Notes under the pieces: generated by a model | Databases searched by the model: none | The model's input: only the letters and a program-made list of their open reading frames with translations | Told to the model about the DNA's origin: nothing | Program-made: the position numbers and the translations under genes | In this document: positions 25,180-50,256 of the stretch, piece after piece | Layout of the letters: every line of letters begins with the position of its first letter | Position numbering within the stretch: the stretch's first letter is position 1 | Assembly (NCBI GenBank): GCA_949318235.1 | Contig: OX439129.1 | Coordinates: forward strand, 32,150,470 to 32,214,469 | Direction: 5' to 3' | Length of the DNA: 64,000 nucleotides | Source: Ecdyonurus torrentis | Lineage: Eukaryota > Arthropoda > Insecta > Ephemeroptera > Heptageniidae

Positions 25180-28100
25180 GAAATATAACATTATAGTTTT
25201 GATATAAAATATTCAGTATTAAATCCTGTGTAAGTATATTATGTTAAAGCTTCCGACTATTTGAGTTAAGCCAGTGCAATTTTAAGCAGATATAACCTGA
25301 CCTGATATGATATAAACTGTTCTCATAAAATTATATCATAAAATTGTTGCTGTACATGATGATACCTTCATACAAGTTATCATTCGGATGAATTTCAAAG
25401 CGGCATTCCTTTTCCTTTTCCTTTTTTTTTTTTTTTTTTTTTTTTTAAATGTTTTATTTCTAAATATTAAGGCAGTGGGTGACCGACTTGGAGAGGAAAT
25501 AGTCAAAAGAGGATCTTTATTTATTTTTTGCAATAATTCTTTCTACGTTATTTATATCAAACAAGCCAAATATATTTGGTATAGTATACTATAATTTTCA
25601 AATAAATTTGAATGTAGAATTTAAAAAAATGTTTTACATAATTTATATGAACATATCTTGCAAAAGGGAGATTACAGTATACGTATATAGATTACCTAAT
25701 ATTCTGTGTCATGTGGGATATGTTAATGTAGTATCAAAATATTTTGCTGATATGTATATTTCACAAGTTTATTTATGGTTAAGGTTTTGATAAATATAGT
25801 TGTTAAACCCTCTCAATAGAGTCTTTAATTTTTAATTATTATTAACATGCTGAGTTTAAATTATGCTTTGCAATAAAAAATATTATAATTTTGTAAAAAG
25901 TAAAAGTATATTACTTTTTTTATAGAGCTGGTGTGTGTTATTTTGTAAACATTTTAGTTTAGATAAGCTGAAGATTATCAATAGTAAAAACATAAATTTA
26001 TTCAATCAATGTTTCTTAATTTGAATTTATAAGGATTTGAATATTTTACAAAAAAGATCTTGTTTTCTATTGAACAACAAATTGAATCACAATAAATATA
26101 AACTTTCTTTTTGTTGTTTGTGTTTCAAAAAAGTTGTGATGATATATTTATATATGACGAATAAGCCAGCTATTTGGATTATGTGTGTAAAATAATATAA
26201 AGAATGTTTCTTTAAATTATTTTGCACGGATCTGTGATTTATAAAGCTGAATCTGGTCTTTTGTTTCAAAAAGTTTATTATTATTTGCAATACAAGTAAA
26301 AATGTTGTTTCATGTGATAGCTTTGAAAGCTATCAAGACTAGAAAAGTTTGAGAGAGAGATTAAAAAACGTCCAAAGAAACAGAAAGAAAACTTTGATAA
26401 TTGGTTATTTTTGCTATAGCAGCATAGTTAAAAAAAAAAAAAAAAAAAAAAAAATGCAATTCTTTTTATGTTGTTAAACTTTGAAATACAAACAAATAAC
26501 TAGATCTTACCTGACTTACGTCATACAAATAAAATTCAAGTGCTTTATATTTAATATAAATAAGAGAATGCATTTTTTTTAAAACTCTGTATTCAATAAC
26601 TCGTACAGTACTTAAACCCGTATAAAAGTATAGAACATTAAAAACTTTCATGGTTACACATTCATTTTCTATACAAGTTTTTTTATTCTTATATTGAAAA
26701 AAAAAAAAAAAAAAAAAAAATTAAAAAAAAAAAAAGGCTTTCTTATAATATTTAATTACAAAAATTCTCTGAAAAATTTCTCATCGCATCAAGAGTAATT
26801 ACATTATGAATTATGACATTTTTTTTTCCTTTATCAAGAAATAAAACCATATGATATCAAAAATAAATGAGACAAATTAAAACAGAATGAAAACAAACTA
26901 AAAATTAGAGCAGATATTATATTTTACTCAAGGGTATGATATAATTTGACCTCAAAGTTTTAATATAGTTCAATAGTAATAATAATAATACTTGCAAAGA
27001 ATACTCTCATTATACTGTAAGAGGATTACATTATTAAAGTATTCAGTTTTATTCAACTAGAAAGTAAATTGAAAGCTCAATTTTTTGCAATAATGCAATC
27101 ATTTTTTGTCATCCATATTAATTATTTTCTATTGCACTTATTATAGAGTAATTTGATTTTTCTAAACAGATTTTGAAAACAAGTACTAATAATCTATATT
27201 GCACAAATAATTCAATTCGTGCACTAAATCCAAAAGAGATAGAAAACTAAACACTGGCCAAAACAAGGTCGTTTCCGCCAAGAGCTGTATCCGGGGTGCT
27301 AAACCAATCAGAGAGCGTGTTATAAACTTACTAGCCAATTATAGTTGAATTTACATTAACTATAGTTAATTGCACTGTATCCGCTCGAACGGCTCGAATT
27401 AGTTTTAGGAGAAATGTAGGCATATAAAATGATTAACAGTTGTATAGAAAAAAAAATGCATTTATCCAACATTATAAAGATTCAATAATCTTCACAAGGA
27501 AGGAAGTAAAAAATGAAAAAGGGTTTTATGATTTTATATTTTTATCTTTAATTTATTTTTATAAATACATAAATTATTATAAAATAAGCCAATAAGGTAT
27601 AAAATAATTAATATATTGCTATATCTACAATGTGCTAATAAGAGTATTAGGTAAGATTAGAAAAGTCATATAATTTTTAATATATTTTAATATCATTTTC
27701 ATTTTCATTTTCATTTTGATTATTTATTTCTTACTTAATATTTCAAGAAATGTTTGGAGAAAAGAAAAGAAGGTTAAATTCTCCAAGATGATTATATAAA
27801 AAGCCGCTATTATAAATTTGGTATACATACTGTACTTGATTGGCAACACTTTGACTCGTTTTACAGAATATTTTTTAAACTTTATAAAAAGAAGAGGAAG
27901 AAGAAAAGTATATTTATTTTCAAACTTTACATCGGTGTTCAAACATTCTGTTCATTTTTCATAGACTATACTTGACAAGCATATTTTGACATTAACGTTC
28001 AAATATTTGAGTATAAGCTATAGATATATCTATAGATATTTATGATTATATAGTAATGTAATGATGAATTTTGGTTTATGTATTACTATTTACTATAAAT

Positions 28101-28687
28101 TGATATTAGTTTGGCTATATAACTAACATTATGTGTACATTTTATATGTGATCTTAATGTATAATTATTTTGATACAAACTTTTGGACGCAATGAAATAT
28201 GGTATAACAAAAATTACCTTAAATTGAAGATCCTTATTTAAACAGTTTCCCAATTTTAATTGCCAATCACAGTATGATATTTTAAGTAATTATCATAATA
28301 AAATAACAGATCTAAAACTTTCAACCAAAGGTTTTAAGTTGAAACCAAATTTTATTCCTTAATTAAAAAAAAAAATTTAATTGAAAAAAATAAAAAATAA
28401 AAATTGACAAGCCAATAAATGGCGAACAATACAAGTAAATGGTGAACACGACGTTCTATAAAATTACTACAAAAAAATCATTCTAATTTTACAATTATTT
28501 GTATAGATAAACTACGCAGCATAGATGTTATGATATAAGTTAAAAATATTACACAACTAAACTACCTTTTTATACATTTTATATCATATTACATTATATC
28601 ATTTTATTTAAGAAGCCTACTGTTCAATTACGTACGTTACACCAAGTGAAGATTAAACAAAAAAGTAGAAGAAGAAGAAGAAGAAGA

Positions 28688-28693
28688 TTTTAT
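28688..28693 (-). promoter_or_regulatory. Candidate poly(A) signal of the five-exon minus-strand gene
   Basis: AATAAA on the minus strand about 130 bases after the stop at 28823; the first such hexamer met downstream. Confidence 0.4.
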
Positions 28694-28822
28694 TAAGTTC
28701 TATATATGTCTATACAGACAACTAAATAAAGTCTTAACATTTTTTTGTAACATAAAATAAAAATAAAATTTAATAAGATTTTTTTTTTTTTTTTTTTTTA
28801 CTTTTCTAGTAAGAAAGTTATC

Positions 28823-42694
<13,872 letters not shown>

Positions 42695-43944
42695 CCGTCT
42701 TCTCTAACTTCAGATTTCTTTCTCACAATAAAATTATATCTCATACATTTTACCTCTCGTGAGAGATATGTTATTACGCACTGATTGTCTCTCTTTAGTA
42801 TATTAAACTATATACTTATCATAGTGTCACTTGGGCCGGAAAATTTGTGTCACCATGTCAACCTAAATAAACTAAATACGTATTATAAACTTATGTTTGT
42901 TCTTTTATATTCACATTTAATAAAAAAAATATATAATATACATTCATAGAATTTAGGTTTTCTTGAGAACATCAGTTGAAAAATTAAAATAATTTTTTTT
43001 CTTGTTAAAATTAATGACCTATTAAGTATATAAAAAGTAAAAAAAAAATTAAAAAAATATTAATTTAGCTCATGTAAACATTGTTAAAAATTAAAATTGG
43101 TAACAGTTTAATTTCTGAGAAAATTAAATAATAAAAATAACTTACTACAAGAAAAAAAAAATTTAAATGTTTACATGCTTTATTTGAAACTTTACTTAGC
43201 TAATATTATTTTTGACTAAATATACAGAATCAAACCTATGAAGAAGAAAAAGGAAAAAATAATAATAAAAGAATTATAAGCATTTTTAATATTCTTCACT
43301 TTAAATAAATAATGAAATACCCAGTAAGGTATGGTTCTCAAACTTTTTTTTATCGTTTTTTCTTTCCTTTTTTTGTGAGTATGTAACTACTAATTATGTG
43401 CTTCAAAATATTTGAGCATTTTGACCTTTAATGCTCAAATGCTAATACTCTAAAAAAAATCTGTTAAAATATAAAGGCTTTGAAAAAATACCAGCGTCAG
43501 AAGTAACGAGGGAAAAAATTAAGAAGAAAAAAAAACTTTTTTTTATTTAAAAATAATAATGGAAAGAAAAGGAAAGAAAAAGAAGAAGGGGGAAAAAAAA
43601 GTTCACACCATTCTTGTCATTTTGAGACTAATTTTTTTTAGATGTTTTACCCTACATTTCTTATTAAAGTATACGTAGAGGGTATATAGAAATAAGGAGC
43701 ACGTTTTATCCCAAGCTAAGATAGAAAGAAAAAAAATATATGTATATAATAATTTTCTCTCTCTGTAAAGTAGGGGTTGTTGTTGTTAACATTCTCTCTA
43801 TTTTTTTTTTTAGAGTTGAATGTGGAAATAATGATGAGGTCCAACGTGTTTTTACCCTTATTTTGTGACACAAAAATATTATAGTTGATAAAGCAAAGAA
43901 AAAAGAAGGGTATGTAAAAGTAGCTCAGATATGACATTCTGAAA

Positions 43945-43994
<50 letters not shown>

Positions 43995-46176
43995 AGACAC
44001 TCGAAATTAAAATTTACTGTAAGATAAATTTAAACTCGCAAAGCAATAATTTTTACCCTGCATATATGCGTATATTATGTAATATAATTATACTATAGTA
44101 AAATGATTTGATAATATGCAGCAGTTGAAAGTCGTATATACAGTGTAATACACAATAAAATCTACGTTAAAATAAGTTTTTTGTTTTTGTTATACTGTGG
44201 TTGATGGTGATTCATGCTGGTCAGTATTTATTTCACCGTATTGCAGTAATATTCAGTATTGGAGGCAGCGCAAGATTGTTTAAAACCAATTTTTGTTTTA
44301 TGAATTTATAAATAAATTAAAAATGTTAAATTGTCTCCTATAACTGGAATTAATCACTGATATAGATATAAACTCAATGGCCAGAAATAACATAATAAAT
44401 ATTAAACGAAAACTATAAGGATATGTTATGGACGTGTCGTGTCACTATTATGAATAAAAGATTTAATTTAAATAGAGGTGATGTCACGCGAAATTTGGTT
44501 TGACTTTATATTATGATAGTTATTTTTATTATAAGAATATAGGAACTAATTTGACGTAGGATAAGATCTTGAAGAATGAGAAAAAATACACTCATGCATG
44601 ATTAATATTTTGTTTAGCTTATAAATGAGTAGAGATATAATAATATTAATGTTGACATTAATTATGACTCATAGTTTATGAGTTAAAACTCCCTAACTTA
44701 TCATCATGTGCTATACATATAATTTGTCAACGTTTATATTGTTTCTACATTTACACATTTATCAGTTCGATCAAATGCTAGACAAACTCTCATTAATTAG
44801 TACAGCTAATTATTTTACTTGAAGAAAGCATTTTTTTTTTCTATCTGGAATTTCTTGAAACAATTATAGAGTCTTTTGTATTTATGTAAACCTTTCAAGA
44901 GTCTTCAAAGTCTAAAAATTGAAAGCTTTTCCTTCGTTTGCTTGGCGTGTTTTATAGTAATTAACGAGAACAATATATAGAGCGGTAAACATCATCACGA
45001 CTTTATAAAGAAAATAAGATGAAAACAAAACTGTATATTATTTTTATTAATATTTATTCATCTGCATATTTCTACATTTATATAATTTAATGTGGTAGGT
45101 TGTCAAGTAAAAAAATTAATTTTTTTTTTAATTAAAATTTTCTGTAATTTACCAGAATTTTTATAAATAGTTTTAAACATTAACAAATAGTAAATAAAAA
45201 TGTAATAACATTTAATAAACTTTTCTTACATTCTTCTTGCATACAAATCACAGTTGTCATAACTTTAGACGTATATATAAAAAATAGCTCGTAAGAGAGA
45301 AAAAAAAATAAAAATAAAGAATCTTTAATTTAAAGGCTGTGGTATATGCCACAGATGGCATGTGTACTGCACTGTATTTATTACTTACTTAGCTTTAATA
45401 TAATATAATGGAGAGAGATACGAAACGTCTCAACGAGCGTGACATAAACTTAAATTTCACGCACTTATACATATAAGCTAGATTATCACACTAATGGAGT
45501 TGCAAAATTCATAACTTAATACTGAAAATTAAACTTGAAAAGCTTTTACACTATACAAACTATTATTTTATACTTTAAAACATTTTAAATGGTAATCAAG
45601 TTATAAAATATAGTTTTTTTTTATATTTATTATTATTATTATTATTTTTAGAATTATTATTTGAAGGATATAATCAAATTTATACTTCATAAAAGAATAA
45701 TGAATTTATTTAAAAAATTAATAAGCTAAATTACAAAGTAAATAAATATGTTATGTATAAAGGAAATAATTTAATTATATTTTTTTGCATTTTGTGTGTG
45801 TGTGATAGTTAAAATAAATTGAGGTCTATAATTGTTCAAAATTTCCCTTAGTAGGGACATTTATAATTATTATTATTTACAGAGGCAAAGTTTGAAGTTT
45901 GAAAATAAATTTTATTGTAAGCTACAGAAAATGAAATAGAACTAAGAGAGAAGGAAAAAAAATATTTAGTTTAAAACACTATCTCAAAATTAAATGATAA
46001 TAAATGTTAAAATTCTAAAAATAGCTATATTTTGCCGTGGTACTTACATTTCAAGACTAGTGCACTTCAGTTAAAAGTTTGTTTTAATTTAGTTCACATA
46101 AACAGGATTCAAAAGCGGCGTATTTTATACAACTAGCAACTACTGTTTACGGAGGACATGAAACATGTCGTATTGA

Positions 46177-46218
<42 letters not shown>

Positions 46219-46560
46219 TTCTCTATTTACTATCATACGTATACAAAATATCTAAAAGTTTGTCATGTAGTCAAGTTATAATCAAATATAAAACATTAAA
46301 GTTATAAATAAAATAGAATCAATATTAGGTTATAGAGTTATTTCATCCTAACGACAAGGACGGTTCTATAGAACATGCATGCATGTATAACACGGATGAG
46401 TAAAGCTTTTATCTGCCTGTTGTTACATTATATAATATTATAATTCTGTTCACGCGGAGAATGCATTAAATTTGATTGCAAGCAAATTGTATATTATATA
46501 CGTTTAATGGAGATTTTATGCGTTAAATTTATTACATCATTATTGCATCATATTCGTGTA

Positions 46561-46651
46561 TCATTGGGTTAGTTGTAAGAGTGGGCCGGATAGGTAGATA
46601 GGCCTAAACCCCTTATTTTTTTGTTTTAATTAAGAGGATTGTAATAATATT
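46561..46651 (+). mobile_element. 3'-end remnant of a retroelement (second copy)
   Basis: GGGTTAGTTGTAAGAGTGGG then CCxGATAxGTxxAxAGGCCT and AAACCCC, a T-rich stretch and TTAAxAGGATTGTAAT. It aligns with the minus strand of 14243-14366. The element's class is inferred. Confidence 0.5.
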
Positions 46652-47993
46652 AACAGCCTTTAAGTGACATTTACAAGAGATTAGATATTATATTCTGATA
46701 AGTATTTAATCTGAGATTTGCTTTAATTTTTTGAACGGTGTAATTTTTGTTTGTGCTTTTTTTTTTATCTATCTATTTATGGATGAAATTAATTAATAAA
46801 TGCGTAATAATTATGCTTTACAACTTCAGTAATATTTATCATAATTTATCTTATATTGCATAGTGAACATGTTAGAGAGCCAATCAATAAGTTGTAAAGC
46901 ATAAATTAAATATTATTGCAATTTTAATTTAGTAATATGTACGATGTATGGCATAAATGCACCTTTGCTGTTGTTGTTGTTATTTGTTGTACTTTTTAAT
47001 AATTTATGCAATGAAATATTTATTGCACTTTATATTTCCTCTTTTATTTTTATTCATAATGTCTCTAAAGATAATATTTTAAAATTGCCATCCGATGCAT
47101 AATACTTAAACTTCAGTATAGCTTGTAGTTAAATATGAAATATCGCTTTTTCTTATCTTTAGATAAGAGTATAATAAGAGGTAGAGTAATTCACAAAGCT
47201 TTGAGTTCCTTTGTTTCTTGATATAAGTAGTTGCGATGTATTGTGATGTGTGTGTGTGTGTGTTTTATGTTCCAATGACTTGAGCTTGAGTCACCCGAGC
47301 AAAGCAAAGCATGATGAGTATAGAACTTTTGACGTCAAGTACTGTTATTGTAACTACAGTACATGTCTCGCTAAATATAACACAAATGCAGTACAAAAAA
47401 ATAATTAAATTCATGCAAACTGCACAGGCTCTATAGGATATGATTTTTTTCCCCGTAAGAAATATAATAGGAAATTATAACTTTATCTTTATTTATTTAT
47501 GCATTTTAGTTATATGATAGAATATATAAATATAAAAACTTTCATATTTAAAAAAAAAATGTATAAAATAAAAAATTTTAATTTAAAAATAAAATATTAC
47601 GTGCTGTACTTACTTTTTTATTGTATAATAATATATAAAAAAAATCCTTTATAAACCGAACATTTTTTTCTTTTTCTTTCTGTAATAGGAAATTACAAAA
47701 AACACATTTTATAAAGAAAGGTTTTGCTTCCTAAGTATTGTATTTTTATATTTTATATAAACATTAAAATCCATGTTCTCTTAATTTCTTAACCCAACCG
47801 TTTGCTTTTACATATTAATTTTCGGTAAATGAACATTTAATGTAAATTCTACTTCTCCCTGGCGCTTCATTTTATTATTGCGAAGTAACTTACGTTATAA
47901 AAACATCAGCAGGAAAGATTTTTTTTCAGTCTAGTGGTCAAGAAGAAAAGTTTACCAAATATCTGGAAATTTTTCTTGCGGTTGAAACAAAAT

Positions 47994-47994
<1 letters not shown>

Positions 47995-48068
<74 letters not shown>
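47995..48068. repeat. (AG)n microsatellite
   Basis: About 37 AG units. Confidence 0.95.
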
Positions 48069-48070
<2 letters not shown>

Positions 48071-48955
48071 CTAGTGGTTTGCTTCTGTTTTGTATTACAC
48101 TTGGTTTCCAGTTCCGGAAAAAAATTACTTCTGTTTGTTTATTGTTTAATGTTACTTAAAAAAACTTTAAAACTTACTATTTAAGTCTTTAAAAAATCAT
48201 ATAAAAGATTATTTGTTATCATGCTCTGAAAGCCTATATAATCTACAGCATTTTCAATATAATGTTCATTCTCAAGTGACATAGGAAAACATTAAGAGCT
48301 AACAAATGCCCAACTGTATCCCCATGTTTGTACTCTTAATATTCTTAAGAGGAAACGTTATCTTATCTTTATTATTATGAAATATTATGACTATAAAAAA
48401 AAAGAACACTTCCTAGTATTTATTATTATTATGAATTACTAATCTACTTATAAAAATATTCCTACGAAATACCTCAATAATAATATCTCATTAAATCCCA
48501 AAACTCTATACGTTAATTGGAGTTAAATGAGTCTAAGTGAGGTCTGTAAAGTTAATGTTTTCCGATAATATAGTGAGCACAAATTAACAATAAAAATAAA
48601 ACAATAATATCAAATATATAAATACAAGATCATTTGTGATTGGTTCAATTCCATGATGTTTGAAAAAAAAATTAACTCAAAATTCAGCTCAGATTTTGAC
48701 TCTACAGAACGTGAGTTAGTAAAGAAGATCCTTAAAAAACATTTCATAAAGTACAAAGTTGGTTGAGTAGCATGAATAATAAAAAGCATGTTATCTAAAG
48801 TGTTCAAGCTTGTGTTTATATGACGACACGTTCCCGCATGTTTAACATACTCTCCATGGCATCTTTATTAAACGTCAAAAATAAAAAGAACATTATGCTC
48901 CTTGCAAGGACAAGTTTTTCTATAATTAAACTTACAAGCTCTTTATGTAACAAGC

Positions 48956-49021
<66 letters not shown>

Positions 49022-49502
49022 CATTATATGATAGTATTTTAAGTGCACGCAAGATCAAATCTATTCAAATTTTAAACTAAAGTTGAAAGTGAAGTATGTA
49101 AATGAATTATGATATAATTATATATAATATATCATACGGAGTAGTGATGGCATAATATAATTAAAATATAACATAGTTTTTGCTTTAAATATTAATTAAT
49201 TTTATTATTTAAAATTATGTTACACAAACTACACATTACATTTTTAATAAAAAAAATTAATATAATTACAAATGCGGTACATGTTTCACATATTTTTATT
49301 TTTTATTTATTAATGATTAACAATGATTACTTTTTTTTACGTAATGTAGTCTACCAACTCATTATTATATTGTTATTACTACTAGTAATCAAACTAATTA
49401 AGTAATTAACATGTATTGTTGTTAATTAGTATTTAAATATAGATCTATACTTTTATAAAAATAAAATTATATAGTGTTGACTTCAAAATTATAAAGCACA
49501 CA

Positions 49503-49536
<34 letters not shown>

Positions 49537-50149
49537 TAAAACTAAAATAAAGAACTTTTAAAATTATGCGAAGGAAATAAATTTTACACGCAAGTAATTA
49601 AGAAAATTAGTCTTTCAAAGTGAAAAATGGTACTTTTAGTTTCTTACTTTTAATCATACTTAAAAATCTTTTATAAAACATATTTAACAATTTAAAAGAC
49701 GTTGTTCAAAAAATAACATTTTTTTTTCTTTTTTAGCATCCCTAATACAGTAAAAAATAGTACTATTAGGGCACCTATTGCCAGCTAGGGCAATGAATCA
49801 TTTTAAGAGGATGTCTATTAAATGTATTTTAAATTCTTCCATAAGTTTACATGCATTGTTCAAGAAAATATACCTTCAGTATCTAGTAATTGGAACCTCA
49901 GCAGTTTGATCCAAGTTGAATATTATACTGTATAGGCTATGCAACCCGCGTACTTTTGCTGCTCAAGAAGTTGCAGCATTGAAAGGATGAATTTCAACAT
50001 TGCAATTGAAAGTAAATATAAAAAAATAGAAATATTGTTTGTAAAGTATGTTTGTTTTTTCTTTCTTCTTCTCCTCCTTTTCTTTTGATTATAAGTCAAC
50101 CCATATTTTTCGCAAGGTAACCCAGTTTTAATACATTTCAATAATACTT

Positions 50150-50155
50150 TTTATT
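50150..50155 (-). promoter_or_regulatory. Candidate poly(A) signal of the Cys-repeat gene
   Basis: Minus-strand AATAAA about 100 bases after the stop codon at 50257; plausible by position only. Confidence 0.4.
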
Positions 50156-50256
50156 TGTGTAAATTTATCTTAATCATAACATCAATTATCTAATATTATC
50201 AATCATCTAATAAGTATAATACAATTATGATGTTGTTGTTTTCATTTATATAACTG

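Larger units (their letters stand above)
16150..28822. other. Intergenic region without recognised gene (12.7 kb)
   Basis: Lies between the 3' ends of two converging genes (Lkr + and the five-exon - gene). It holds the inverted-repeat elements at 16723, 19238, 19809 and 22667, (AG)n at 23484-23540, (TA)n at 25131-25177 and many A/T homopolymers. Open frames here are under 75 codons with no recognisable domain. Confidence 0.75.
42695..50256. other. Intergenic region without recognised gene (7.5 kb)
   Basis: Between the 5' end of the five-exon gene and the 3' end of the Cys-repeat gene, both on the minus strand. It should hold the five-exon gene's promoter and 5' UTR, but no element stands out. 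Contents: (AG)n at 43950-43992, (TA)n at 46180-46216, (AG)n at 47995-48068, (TA)n at 48959-49021, poly(A) at 49505-49534, a retroelement remnant at 46561-46651 and an inverted repeat at about 46800-46920. Confidence 0.75.

Noticed and set aside
27250..27400. GC-richer patch with an ACCAATCAGA motif
   Set aside because: Looks like another repeat fragment, but I found no mirrored ends or second copy to support it.
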